Source: Utricularia gibba (taxonomy: Eukaryota > Streptophyta > Magnoliopsida > Lamiales > Lentibulariaceae). Taken from it: 64,000 bases of DNA. The notes beneath the pieces were generated by a model. It worked only from the letters and a program-made list of their open reading frames with translations, made no database searches and had not been told where the DNA came from. Both the position numbers and the translations under genes were made by a program. Each line of letters begins with the position of its first letter. Position 1 is the first letter of the stretch. The stretch is taken from assembly GCA_002189035.1 (NCBI GenBank), contig NEEC01000016.1, positions 1,759,001 to 1,823,000 of the forward strand, written 5' to 3'. Positions 25,263-35,843 of the stretch are shown in pieces.

Positions 25263-26444
25263 ATGGAGACCTTCTTGTTCACCTCTGAGTCCGTGAATGA
25301 GGGGCACCCAGACAAGCTCTGTGATCAGATTTCTGATGCAGTCCTTGATGCGTGCCTTGAACAGGATCCTGAAAGCAAGGTTGCCTGTGAAACTTGCACC
25401 AAGACCAACCTAGTCATGGTTTTCGGTGAGATCACGACTAAGGCCAAGATAGATTATGAGAAAATCGTGCGAGACACATGCCGTGGAATCGGATTTACTT
25501 CTGATGACGTTGGTCTTGATGCTGATAGATGCAAGGTTCTTGTCAACATTGAGCAGCAGAGCCCTGACATCGCTCAAGGTGTCCATGGTCACTTGACCAA
25601 GCGTCCAGAGGACATCGGAGCCGGTGATCAAGGCCACATGTTCGGCTACGCCACTGATGAGACTCCGGAGTACATGCCCCTGAGTCATGTGCTCGCTACC
25701 AAGTTAGGTGCCCGTCTCACTGAGGTGCGCAAGAATGGAACTTGCTCCTGGTTGAGGCCTGATGGGAAAACTCAGGTGACTGTGGAGTACTTCAATGACA
25801 ATGGAGCTATGGTTCCTGTTCGAGTCCACACAATCTTGATCTCAACTCAGCATGATGAGACTGTCACCAACGATGAGATCGCCAGAGATCTCAAAGAGCA
25901 TGTCATCAAGCCCGTCATCCCAGGGAAGTACCTCGATGAGAAGACAATCTTCCACCTCAATCCGTCAGGCCGGTTTGTCATTGGCGGCCCTCATGGTGAT
26001 GCTGGACTCACTGGCCGCAAGATCATCATTGATACCTATGGTGGTTGGGGTGCTCATGGTGGTGGTGCCTTCTCAGGCAAAGACCCTACCAAGGTTGACC
26101 GCAGTGGTGCATACATCGTTAGACAAGCTGCAAAGAGCATTGTTGCCAGTGGCCTTGCTCGTCGTTGCATCGTTCAAGTTTCGTATGCCATTGGCGTACC
26201 CGAGCCATTGTCTGTTTTTGTTGACACCTACAAAACTGGGAAGATACCAGACAAGGAGATTCTGAAGATTGTCAAGGAAAACTTTGATTTTCGGCCTGGA
26301 ATGATTTCCATCAGCCTCGATCTGAAGAGGGGTGGAAATGAACGATTCTTGAAGACAGCAGCGTATGGCCATTTTGGAAGAGATGACCCTGACTTCACTT
26401 GGGAGACTGTTAAGCCTCTCAAATGGGAGAATACCCAGTATTGA
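25263..26444 (+). CDS. SAMS: S-adenosylmethionine synthetase, copy 1
   Basis: Makes S-adenosylmethionine from methionine and ATP, the methyl donor for methylation and the precursor of ethylene and polyamines; cytosolic/nuclear. Single coding exon, 393 residues, the usual plant length. The start [18 protein letters not shown] is the family N-terminus. The ATP-binding hexapeptide GAGDQG is at residues 119-124 and the phosphate-binding GGGAFSGKD at 266-274; HPDK and the C-terminal DDPDFTWE are intact. I chose 25263 over an upstream in-frame ATG at 25032 because the extra residues are encoded by the leader intron. An AATAAA lies at 26602-26607. A second copy follows in tandem. Confidence 0.97.
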   Translation: METFLFTSESVNEGHPDKLCDQISDAVLDACLEQDPESKVACETCTKTNLVMVFGEITTKAKIDYEKIVRDTCRGIGFTSDDVGLDADRCKVLVNIEQQSPDIAQGVHGHLTKRPEDIGAGDQGHMFGYATDETPEYMPLSHVLATKLGARLTEVRKNGTCSWLRPDGKTQVTVEYFNDNGAMVPVRVHTILISTQHDETVTNDEIARDLKEHVIKPVIPGKYLDEKTIFHLNPSGRFVIGGPHGDAGLTGRKIIIDTYGGWGAHGGGAFSGKDPTKVDRSGAYIVRQAAKSIVASGLARRCIVQVSYAIGVPEPLSVFVDTYKTGKIPDKEILKIVKENFDFRPGMISISLDLKRGGNERFLKTAAYGHFGRDDPDFTWETVKPLKWENTQY

Positions 26445-27050
26445 ATCCACACCACTTATCCATTGCTGTTGTACCCATATCTTATACTGCGGGCCACCTT
26501 TATTCTTTGTTGGTGTCGTTTTTCTGGTTTTCATGGCTGGTCTGTAGCTCGTGTTTCCTGAGTTTGTCTTTCATACGTGGATGTACTAGAAGAAACCTGG
26601 TAATAAATGCTTTGGCTTCTAGAATACCAGTAGACCCTCTTTTCTAACCGGAGGTGAAGACAACCGGTCGATCTCTAGGACAGCTGTTTTGATTGCTCCA
26701 AATGCTAATTAGTTAATTCTAGTGACCGGGAATTATTATTAATAAATCACATCTGGGCTCTTGTTTTGCTGTCGATCAGTTTTTGCTTTCATCTGATAAG
26801 CATCCTTTTGAGCGATTATCTGGTACGGTTGCAACTGTTCGATTTGCTTTCCTGTCTGAAACAATTTTGATCAAGCTGCTTTTTTGTTTTGCTTGATCTA
26901 ATAGAACGACCCTTCAACTGGTGTTGATGAAACTTTATCTGATTCGTGATCCAGCTGCTTTTTCTTTTTCTTTTTTTGATGTTCTGACAGAAGGAGATGA
27001 ACTGAAACGAATTTGTTGTTATGATTGTCAAGAATTTGCAGGTGAAACTA
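26445..27050. promoter_or_regulatory. 606-base spacer between the two SAM synthetase genes
   Basis: It must hold the 3' UTR and poly(A) site of copy 1 (AATAAA at 26602) and the whole promoter, leader and probably leader intron of copy 2. An acceptor TTTGCAG ends at 27040, ten bases before the copy 2 start, mirroring copy 1. An ATTAATAAAT stretch near 26736 could serve as TATA region, but this is uncertain. Confidence 0.55.
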
Positions 27051-28229
27051 ATGGAAACATTTTTGTTCACTTCTGAATCTGTGAATGAGGGACACCCTGA
27101 CAAGCTGTGCGATCAGATATCCGATGCTGTACTGGATGCTTGTCTGGAGCAGGATCCAGACAGCAAAGTTGCTTGTGAAACTTGCACCACGACCAACTTA
27201 GTGATGCTCTTCGGAGAGATCACAACGAAGGCAGATGTGAACTACGAGAAAATCGTGCGTGACACATGTCGGGGTGTCGGATTTACTTCCGATGATGTTG
27301 GTCTTGATGCAGACAAATGCCAAGTTCTTGTTAGCATCGAGCAGCAGGATCCGGATATTGCTCGAGCAGTCCATGGAAACTCGAGTAAGCTTCCGGAGGA
27401 GATCGGCGCTGGTGATCAAGGGCATATGTTTGGTTATGCTACAGATGAAACTCCTGAGTACATGCCTCTCAGCCATGTTCTTGCTACTAAACTGGGTGCT
27501 CGCCTCACTGAAGTTCGGAAAAACGCAACGCTCCCGTGGCTGAGGCCTGATGGGAAAACTCAGGTGACTGTGGAGTACTACAATGACAATGGAGCCATGG
27601 TTCCTGTTAGAGTCCACACCATCTTGATCTCCACTCAGCACGATGAAACAGTCACCAATGATGAGATCGCCAGAGGTCTCGAGGAGCATGTCATCAAGCC
27701 TGTTATCCCTGACAAGTATCTTGACGAAAAAACTATCTACCACCTCAACCCTTCAGGCCGTTTTGTCATCGGGGGACCTCACGGCGATGCCGGGCTCACA
27801 GGGCGTAAGATTATCGTTGACACATACGGAGGCTGGGGTGCACACGGCGGTGGAGCCTTCTCAGGTAAGGACCCCACCAAGGTTGACAGGAGTGGCGCTT
27901 ATATAGTTAGACAGGCAGCCAAGAGTGTCGTCGCCAGTGGGCTTGCTCGCCGGTGTATAGTGCAGGTGTCGTATGCGATTGGTTTACCAGAGCCTCTGTC
28001 CATCTTCGTCGACACTTTCGGAACCGGCAAGATCCCAGATAAGGATATATTGAAGATTGTGGAGCAGAACTTTGATTTTCGACCAGGGATGATCTCGATT
28101 AACCTCGACTTGAAGAGGGGCGGAAACGGCAGGTTCTTGAAGACGGCAGCTTATGGTCACTTTGGAAGAGACGATCCGGACTTCACTTGGGAAGTTGTTA
28201 AGCCCCTCAAATGGGAAACAACCTCCTAG
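27051..28229 (+). CDS. SAMS: S-adenosylmethionine synthetase, copy 2
   Basis: Same enzyme as the upstream copy; single coding exon, 392 residues. GAGDQG and GGGAFSGKD are conserved, as are HPDK and the [12 protein letters not shown]-terminal block. It differs from copy 1 at scattered positions (for example NSSKLPEE versus HLTKRPED after VHG, and KNATLPW versus KNGTCSW), so it is a diverged rather than very recent duplicate, yet one stretch of DNA (27541-27640) is nearly identical. The start 27051 is chosen as the family N-terminus; an upstream in-frame ATG at 27021 lies before the splice acceptor. It converges on the thaumatin-like gene 221 bases downstream. Confidence 0.96.
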   Translation: METFLFTSESVNEGHPDKLCDQISDAVLDACLEQDPDSKVACETCTTTNLVMLFGEITTKADVNYEKIVRDTCRGVGFTSDDVGLDADKCQVLVSIEQQDPDIARAVHGNSSKLPEEIGAGDQGHMFGYATDETPEYMPLSHVLATKLGARLTEVRKNATLPWLRPDGKTQVTVEYYNDNGAMVPVRVHTILISTQHDETVTNDEIARGLEEHVIKPVIPDKYLDEKTIYHLNPSGRFVIGGPHGDAGLTGRKIIVDTYGGWGAHGGGAFSGKDPTKVDRSGAYIVRQAAKSVVASGLARRCIVQVSYAIGLPEPLSIFVDTFGTGKIPDKDILKIVEQNFDFRPGMISINLDLKRGGNGRFLKTAAYGHFGRDDPDFTWEVVKPLKWETTS

Positions 28230-28449
28230 CCATCTCTGCAAGTGACTACTTTTGCCACTGTGATGTGCTTATGATTCAGGAACTTTAAATATGAGCGGAC
28301 GCAAGCTACTGCTGTTTTGTATGAACCAGAGGCCACCGAAAAGTGCATTGTAGCAAAAACAGAACCAGTTCAGCAAGAGACACACTCTAAATCCATCCCA
28401 CCAACTCGCAGCATATCATTTAACAGAAACACGAGATGGAAATGTTGAT

Positions 28450-29508
28450 CTAATGGTGAGGGCAGAAGGTGACCAAGTAGCTACCGCCAGAGCATGTGGC
28501 GATGCTGGTGGGATCATCGTAGGCGTAGGAGTAAGCTCTCGGGCAGGCGGCTTTGAAAATCTTCGAGTACGCCGTCGGCTTGCACGACTGTGGATTGCCG
28601 TAGCTACCTGTGCAGCAGTACTTGGGGGAGTTGAAGGCAGAGCAGGCACTCTTGCACGCCATGACTCGTTTTTGATCGAAAGATCGGACCTGAAGCCCCA
28701 CCGGACACATCGCATTCAGGTCGGAGACACACCCTGCGTAGCTGCATTTCCCTGCAATAACAAATGAGGCAAAGCACAATCTGTGGCTCGTCTTCTGTAT
28801 AAGCAGTTCTTACATACGGGGATAGTAGAAAGAAAATAAAAAGTTCAGTCAACACTACAAGTAGCCAAGATGCATCATCTGCGAACCTACTTTCAAGCAA
28901 TGGATAAAAAACGTCACAAAGATACTAAAAAACTAAAGCTTCGGAAGTTGTGTACCTGAACCACGAAACGGCATGATGGAAATCGCAAGATTGTAGCCAT
29001 CCACAAGACTCACATCGTAGAAATCCTGCTCATTACCGAGCGTAATCTCAGCAAGAGTCGCGGGTGGAGCACCCCCAAGGCCATTGCAGAAAAGGGCACC
29101 ACCGCAATCTCCAGTGGCGCATCGGCCGCGCCCTTGGGCGTTGAATGAGCAGCCGTGTCGCCCCCAGACACGGCCGGACCACCCAGATGGCAGCTCCAGA
29201 GTGTACGCCTTATTCGGAAGCAACTCGAATCCGCCCTTGGCCAAGATCGGCTTCCCACTGCTAGGTTGAATGCCTGGCCACACGGGATGGCCGCATTTGT
29301 TGTACAGTGTCATCGCCGTACCCGACACTTGAACTGAAAACAACAGCACAGAAAAACAAAATCAGCGTCAAATGTGAACCCAGGCAGCAAAATGTGAAAA
29401 AAGAAGCTTCAGATTTCCACCCCAGAACAATGTACCCGAGATTTGGAAAGCGAAAACGGCGACACAAAGCCAGGGCAGAAGAGGAGGTCTCCCCAGTGCG
29501 GACTCCAT
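28450..29508 (-). CDS. Thaumatin-like protein (PR-5 family, GH64-TLP)
   Basis: Secreted, disulphide-rich protein of the PR-5 group; members bind beta-1,3-glucans and some inhibit fungi. Three exons: 29508-29436, 29333-28956 and 28751-28450, GT/AG borders and consistent phase, 250 residues. Exon 1 encodes a signal peptide (MESALGRPPLLPWLCVAVFA). I count 16 cysteines in the mature part, the full set of long TLPs. The acidic-cleft REDDD residues are visible: R in SGRVWGRHG, E in LAEITL, D in DFYDVS, D in LVDGYN and D in YAYDD. It ends FCPHH without a C-terminal anchor-like tail. The gene looks intact. What it responds to cannot be read from the sequence. Confidence 0.94.
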
Positions 29509-30208
29509 TGCATCCACAAAAAGTGAAGACCCGCTACACAAAAGAACCAAACCTGGTCTGGGTTTCACTTTTTCAAGGAGACCTTAAAACTCAAACCACG
29601 TGGTCTTTCGCCTTCACCGATTCCCTCTCCCAATAGCAATAGCCAGCCACCCTTTTCCTTTTAATTTCATTTTGGGTTTGCAAATGATTTAATTTAAATA
29701 TGATAAAAAAGGAAGGGGGTCACCGCCACCCCCGCCCCCGTCCAGGCTTCGAAAAGGCAAAGGGCCCGGCCATCGAGGATGTGGGGCCCGGTATCCAGAA
29801 TAATCCATCACATCATACCCCCTACTGCCTTGCCTTTGTAATAATTTGTTGGGCAAAGTAATAAATTTTTATAGCAATCAATTATTGGCGCTCGGAAAAT
29901 TAGAAATAAATCCACCTAGCCTTTGAAAATCTTTAGACAAATGTCCATCCTAACAAATCTATTATTTAGATAAAAATCCTACCTATTTATTTAGTTTTAT
30001 AAAAAATTGATTCATTCATAAAAAATGTTTGGTTAAATGTTTGATTTTTTTTGTAATATTTTCATTTAGAAACATGAACTTGATCATTACAAAGAAAAAT
30101 AGGAGAATGCTAAATTAATTTCAACCAGCCATATAAAAGGATCAATGAGTAGTGATACATTGCACGATTTGGAATTCATCACAGTGGTTTTCATGCTCAA
30201 ACTATGAT
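29509..30208. other. Upstream region of the thaumatin-like gene
   Basis: Contains a GC-rich patch (29715-29800, many C and G runs) in otherwise AT-rich DNA, then a plain AT-rich spacer up to the retroelement target site. Confidence 0.5.
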
Positions 30209-30213
30209 GATAC

Positions 30214-30739
30214 TGTTAAGGGTGAAAACTGGTTAAGTGGGTTGGGTTGGATTTTCGGTTATGGAGGTGATCGGAAATGCAACTTTCGTATCCCTCCTCT
30301 CGTGATCCATTCGGTTTTACCAGGCGAAATGAATGTAGGCCGAGATTTTTTACGTCTAAACCGTCATAAGACGGAAAAACCACGGAGCTATCGGAGGTCG
30401 TCGGAGAAGGTTTTTTAATAGTGGGATGTGGTGATGGAAAGTATAGGTGGGAGGTCTGGGATCGAACCCCCCTCCGTTATGATTTATAGGGGAGGTTGGT
30501 CTAGTCGAATTCCCCTTTTATGCAAATATTGGTCACTCATTGTACTTGTACTATGACCTTACTTTTCAGACGATCGCCGCCCATTTTGCTATGATTCGAC
30601 CGCTTTTCAGATTGTGCCATACGGCTGTCGCTGCAAGTCTCTAACACATATCGGTCTGTCGGTAGACACTGTCTCCTCAGAGCTTTTTTTGGCAGCCTTT
30701 TCAGAGATCGATTATCTTCGTCCGGTTTATACCCCATCA
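30214..30739 (-). repeat. Left (3') LTR of the Tat/Retand-like element
   Basis: 526 bases, starting TGTTAAGGGTGAAAAC and ending CCCCATCA on the plus strand; scattered single-base differences from the right copy. Confidence 0.93.
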
Positions 30740-31074
30740 TTCAGCCCCTCTGATCTGTCGATATTGGTTGATCCAAGGCAATTCGGTGGATCAGAATTAC
30801 TACCGCGCCGATTTCAGATACGCCGCTCTTCTATGAGTAGGTCTCGAGCCGATTGAGACCGAATTCCTTGCCACGTGTCACCTCCCTGATTGTGCCACGT
30901 CTTTCCTGCTCATTTTGGGCATCTCGAGCGTCGCATCGTTTCGCCTCCCGAGTACTTTCTCTATAAGTACGTGCTCCTCCCTTTGCTTCCTCTGTTCACT
31001 CGCGGGATCTTAGCCTTTTTTGTGCCCCGCCACTCTCGTCCGTTGCCTTCGCTGCCGTACTGCCACCCCGAACT

Positions 31075-33324
31075 ATGAATTTTAAGGTACCAGTCAACGC
31101 TTCACACTCTCTGCAGGGCTTTTTTGTGGGTTTGGTTGGATTCCCTTCCTTCTTCTGCCGTCTTCCCTCTCCTAGATTTTGTTTATCTCTAGGATTGGTT
31201 CCTCTTTTTGTTTTTCTGAACATGGGTAGAAGGTCTAGTGAATTGGATCTCCCTTCTCTCCGCATCCGGTATTCGATCCCTGATGAATACCAGGTTTTTC
31301 ATGCCCGGGATACCGAAATCCCGTGGGGATTAGGTGGGAGTTCGCTTCCTCCCTTCAGCTTACCGATCACCATTGCTTATTTTGAAAGCGGTCTATGGTT
31401 TCCTCTTCATCCCCTAATCGTCCAATTCCTATACACCTTTACAGTACCGCTTTATTGCCTCGCCCCTAATTCCATCTTTTGTTTCGCTACGTTTTTAGTC
31501 TATTCGGCTGGTATGGATCCGGCTATGACTTTAGAGGATTTTCTCCACCTTTTCAAAATTGTTGTACGAAAAGCGAAATCCCCAATGGATGGTCATTCTC
31601 ATTTCCAGTTCCGCCAATTTGAAGATAACCCTCACTTTATTGTGAAAGCTCCCGACACCCACCATGATTGGTGGTCCTCTTTTGTCTGGGTGGCACCTCC
31701 CTTGGGTTTTCGGTAGAACTTTCCGATTGATCCCCCTAGTCCCTTCAGAGTGAAACTCTCTGATGTGTATCGGTCCTCATCCGAATCTAGAGAGGCTTTG
31801 TACGAAAGACTGAGTCGAGGCTCCTTCCGATTCAAAACTCGGGCCCTCATGTTTTTGGGTGAATCGCTGAAGAGGTCCGGCGTTATCGGCCGTTCTCGAG
31901 ACCCCCACTCGCCAGATATCGTGCCCTCCGAAGGCACTGGTTTACCAACTCCTCCTTTTGGCCCTTCTTCGAGTCTCCGACTCGTCCCGATTTCATCCCC
32001 GAATACCCGAATTGCTCAACCCGTGGCCCCCAAGAAAAAGAAAAGGGTCAAGGCGTTTGCCCATAAACCCTCTCAGAAGCCAAGAGGTAGTTAGGTTTCG
32101 TTTTTTCGAGTTTCAGATTCGTCGTGGGGTCTTACGGTTTCCGCTTTTCGTTTGCAGCTGACGATATGGCCTGAAGAAATGCCTTAGAGGATTCGGTGAT
32201 GGCTTGCTTTTCCGCGGAGATGCAGAGGTCGGAAGCAACTCCTCCTGTACAGGTTTATCGGGTATTTATCGATTGCTATAGGTTTCCGACTCCGACCTTC
32301 AATTTTTCTTTCAAGTTAGTCCTTCTGAAGTCCAACCGAATGTCGCTAACCCCGCTGTTGGGGAGGGTCAAATAACTGAAGTCTCCGGGGCCCATGATCC
32401 AACTCCCCCTCTAACAGTCGGCAAGGGGAAAGAAAGGATCCCGCCTTCTCCCGATCTTAACGAAGCCCCGACTTGCGACGTAGGGCTCCTGTCGGCGGGC
32501 ACTTCCACATCGGCTCCCCTGGATGAAACACAAGGGGACCCCGCTCCGATAGAGGTGGCAAACGATCCAAATCTTCCTCTGTCTTCAGTTCCTGCCAAAT
32601 TAAGGAGGATGCTAGATGAAGCCGTGACGAGTTTTCCGGACGTTCAGTCGGAAGTTATACTGACAGGGATTTGGAAGGTATGACCCCTTCTTCTTTTCGG
32701 TACCATTCATGACCGATTCTTAACTTTGTAGTTTCTCTCTAGGCACTGACTTTCGGGTGGGGAATGGCCAAGAAGATTGGCTCCCAACCAGAGGAGGTCC
32801 TTCGGCTTCAAAAGCAGGTGGAAGCCCAGGATGCGAAAATGAAGTTGATGGTTGAGGAAGGGAGTTCTCTGCGGAGCATCCTTGGAAAGCGTGATCTTCG
32901 AGAGGAAGAGTTGCGAAATGTGATTGAGGAGATGGGGAAGGCGGTTGACGACGCCGAATCAGAGAGGGAAGGCTTCAAGGTAAGGTTGGAAGAGACGGAA
33001 GCCGAATTAAATGAGGCCAGAGATCGGATTGCGACTCTAGAAGCCGACTTATTAAGTCGGGAAGCGTCTCGATGGGACCTTCTGGAGAGTTTCGTCAACT
33101 CAGCATGCTTTTCGGAGTTATCCGATATCCACGCAGGGGACCTGATCGGTTTGCTCCTCTATCGGCAAAGGCGTCAAATTTGCCGAGAATTCGGGTTAGC
33201 GATCACAAACCCGCGTTTTGACAGGGTCGATCCCTTGAGGAAAGACAAGAACATGTTGGATGTTATCGCTGATGTGTACCAGCTCCTGAATTTGGATCCG
33301 AAGCAGATCGGGAACGACTGGTAG
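31075..33324 (+). pseudogene. Antisense, spliced ORF of the Tat/Retand-like element
   Basis: Coding-like plus-strand sequence in at least three parts. Part 1 (31075-32094; a better start may be 31222, MGRRSSELD) reads in one frame with a single TAG at 31714-31716. It holds a hydrophobic, proline-rich domain (SSLPPFSLPITIAYFESGLW) like the gag-like/plant-mobile-domain ORFs of large plant retroelements. Its end carries PKKKKRVKAF, a classical nuclear-localisation-like motif. Part 2 (about 32324-32677) is acidic and proline-rich. A 65-base GT/AG intron (32678-32742) joins it in phase to part 3 (32743-33324), which has a strong coiled coil (about 32790-33080) and a helical C-terminus. The border between parts 1 and 2 is uncertain. 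The exact function of such antisense ORFs is unknown. The stop suggests this copy is dead or truncated. Confidence 0.65.
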
Positions 33325-34570
33325 CACTCATCCGGGTGAGAATCGAACGAGAGAACGAGGTCAAGCTGTGGGCGAGGTGTCGGGGGCATGTTGGCCCCTC
33401 GGTCGGTCCTGACAACGATCCTCCTCCTCCCCCTGAAGTTTAACCTCTTTATCTTTTCTTTTGCTGAACTAATGTTCTTGTCCTTGGTTCCGGGGTTTTT
33501 GAATACTTTGGAATCCCAGTTTGAGATTCTTCTTTCTGATCTACTTATCTCTTACTCCAATTGCCTTTACTGATTTTATGAGTTGCATGATTCGTCAATC
33601 ACCTGACCGGGTTTCTCGTTTGAGTCCTCTCTTATAATCGTGCGATTGTCGCTGAAGGCATAACTCGGGACCTTCCATGGCTTGAGTTATCTTCTTAATC
33701 CAACAAAGGTCCTTTTGGGAAAGTCTCATGCTTTTGGGATATTTTCGTATCTGCTTCGAGTACGATTACCATATCGGGATTTGAGAACATGGGCTTTGTA
33801 TAGAGCTTTTTCGGGGGTTTTCCGGGGCTTGTGTGAGCTGATCGAAGAGACCGGTGCCCGAGTTATATTAGGGCTTACCCTTATTATTGGAGCCTATGCT
33901 TTGGAGATCATATGCTTAGAAGATAGCTCCGAGTCGGTTTGTAGTGCTCATAACGAGGTTTAGATGTGGGGGATTCGCCCAGGCTTTTGTGACCCAGGAA
34001 ATGGGCGTCTTTTCGCCAACCCTTTGGTTGGGATTTTTTTATTTTTGGTTTGCCTTAGTACTTCCTTACGCGAGCCGAACCGTTGCTATGGAAGTACACC
34101 AGGACCCCTAACGGGTTGAGTAATTTCCCCAATCCGATTGGGCCCTCTTCTGGCCGGAATCTCATTGTTTTGAACATGGGCGAATTTGCTTTGGGTGCTC
34201 TTGCCAACTCGAGGTTCGGCAGTAAGGTTTGAACTTAAGAGCTTTTTCGGGGCTTACGCACACGGTTTGAGGAAACCGCGCCCGAGTGGTACCAGGGCTT
34301 ATCCTTATCATTGGGGCCTGGGTTTAGAAGGCTATAAGTATATGGCGGGGGTTGAATGCGCCGGCCTATTTCGGCAATATTCCCCCTTGAATGACAAGGA
34401 TCCCCCGATTTTGATATGTGGTGCCCAACAGGGGGCATTGATTTACGAGGTTTTCCTGGGCTTATATGACTTGGCCAGGGCTTATGGTTTTAGAATGGAA
34501 GGATTTGCCTGGGCTTATGTGACTCGGCCAGGACTTGTAAGGTTTTTAGCTCAGCTTCGCTTTAGAGGAA
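33325..34570. repeat. Degenerate internal repeats rich in GGGCTTAT
   Basis: Two related segments start with GAGCTTTTTCGGGG (about 33805 and 34238), each followed by a GCCCGAGT...AGGGCTTA(C/T)CCTTAT(T/C)ATTGG block. Several shorter GGGCTTATG units follow to about 34525. Open frames here look accidental. Confidence 0.6.
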
Positions 34571-34571
34571 T

Positions 34572-35060
34572 TTATTGCCGCTTGCGTACTTTGGTGAAGA
34601 GAGTACCGAGTTTAGCAAGAACCTGCGATGAGGATTGGTATCGAACCGGTTGGGCGTAGAATCTCCTCATATGGGATGCATTCCATGATCTTGGAAACTC
34701 CACGTCATCTAACCGTTCTAGACGATAAGCCCCTTTTTTGATCACGCTCAAAGTCCGATAAGGGTCTTTCCAATTGCATTCTAGTTTTCCTACATGCCTT
34801 TGTGGCTGGATGTTCCGAAGCACCAAGTCTCCTTCCAAGAATTCCCTTGGGGATACCAACTTGTTGTAACTCTTTTGTGTTCTTTCCGGATGAGCCCCTA
34901 GTCAGCCATGAATATTCTATCGTTTTACTTCCAATAATTCCAGCTCCAGTTTTCGTAAGATAGCGTTATCCTCCTTGTTGTAGTATTCCACACTGATCCA
35001 ACTGGACTACCAACTACCCTCCGAGATCTTCGAGTTTGGCCTTCATTCTTTGTCTGATAT
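34572..35060 (-). pseudogene. Gypsy integrase C-terminal remnant
   Basis: The minus strand reads NKLVSPREFLEGDLVLR-type sequence followed by GKLECNWKDPYRT, GAYRLERLDD and PRSWNASHMRRFY, the well-known end of gypsy integrase. Upstream pieces (ILRKLELELLEV, MDALLNKYQTKN) extend the match to about 35060 with a stop. Catalytic core, RT, protease and gag are gone. Same orientation as the LTRs, opposite to the plus-strand ORF. Confidence 0.8.
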
Positions 35061-35291
35061 TTATTCAAGAGGGCATCCATTCTCCCTTCCCATTCCTGGC
35101 TCGTGGGTGACTTGGTTTATGTGTCTGAGGAATATTCTGAGATCAAGGGTTGCCCTGAAGTTGGGGAGAACTTCCATCGAAAGGGGGCCTTCAGCTGCTC
35201 CCTGTTGTTGACCATAAGACCGGGGTTTTGCATGCCGGTGTTGTTTAGTGAGTGGTTCTTGTGGATTTCTCGAGTGGGACTGTGGAACGTA

Positions 35292-35311
35292 GCCCCACAG
35301 TGGGCACCAAA
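35292..35311 (-). other. Primer binding site of the Tat/Retand-like element
   Basis: Minus strand TTTGGTGCCCACTGTGGGGC, two bases inside the 5' LTR; close to the TTTGGCGCCCACCGTGGGGC form common in plant Tat elements. Confidence 0.85.
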
Positions 35312-35313
35312 AA

Positions 35314-35838
35314 TATTAAGGGTGAAAACTGGTTAAGTGGGTTGGGTTGGATTTCCGGTTATGGAGGTGATCGGAAATGCAACTTTCGTATCCTTCCTCT
35401 CGTGATCCGATCGGTTTTACCGGGCGAAATGAATGCAGACCAAGATTTTTTACGTGGAAACCGTCGTAAGATGGAAAAACCACGGAGTTATCGGAGCTTG
35501 CCGGAGAAGGTTTTTTACTAGTGGGATGTGGTGATGGAAAGTACAGGTGGGAGGTCTAGGATCAAACCCCCCTCCGTTATGATTTATAGGGGAGGTTGGT
35601 CTAGCCGAATTCCCCTTTTATGCAAATGTAGGTTACTCATTATACTTGTACTATGACCTTACTTTTCAGACGATCGCCGCCCATTCTGCTATGATTCGAC
35701 CGCTTTTCAGATTGCGCCATACGGCCGCGCTGCAGGTCTCTAACACATATCGGTCTGTCGATAGGCATTGTCTCCTCAGAGCTTTTTTTGGCAGCCTTTT
35801 CAGAGATCGATTATCTTCGTCCAGTTTATACCCCATCA
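35314..35838 (-). repeat. Right (5') LTR of the Tat/Retand-like element
   Basis: 525 bases, starting TATTAAGGG (TG mutated to TA) and ending CCCCATCA on the plus strand. Confidence 0.93.
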
Positions 35839-35843
35839 GATAC

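Larger units (their letters stand above)
30214..35838 (-). mobile_element. Non-autonomous Tat/Retand-like LTR element with an antisense ORF
   Basis: LTRs 30214-30739 (3' LTR) and 35314-35838 (5' LTR), with exact GATAC target duplications at 30209-30213 and 35839-35843. The minus-strand start is TGATGGGG; the opposite end is CA in the left copy and TA in the right. Inside the 5' LTR lies a minus-strand primer binding site TTTGGTGCCCACTGTGGGGC, the type used by Tat-lineage gypsy elements. A purine-rich tract (AGAGGGGCTGAA, minus strand) abuts the 3' LTR. Of gag-pol only the C-terminal end of integrase remains (34.57-35.06 kb). A spliced ORF runs on the plus strand, antisense to the element, as known for some Tat elements. 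The two LTRs are still very similar, so insertion was fairly recent compared with the other elements here. Confidence 0.9.

Noticed and set aside
26073-27743. Antisense ORFs of 153-181 codons opposite the SAM synthetases
   Set aside because: Open only because of the GC-rich codon use of the true genes on the other strand.
30450-30490. tRNA-like B box (GGGTTCGATCCC on the minus strand)
   Set aside because: Lies within the LTR, has no matching A box or cloverleaf, and is mutated in the right LTR.
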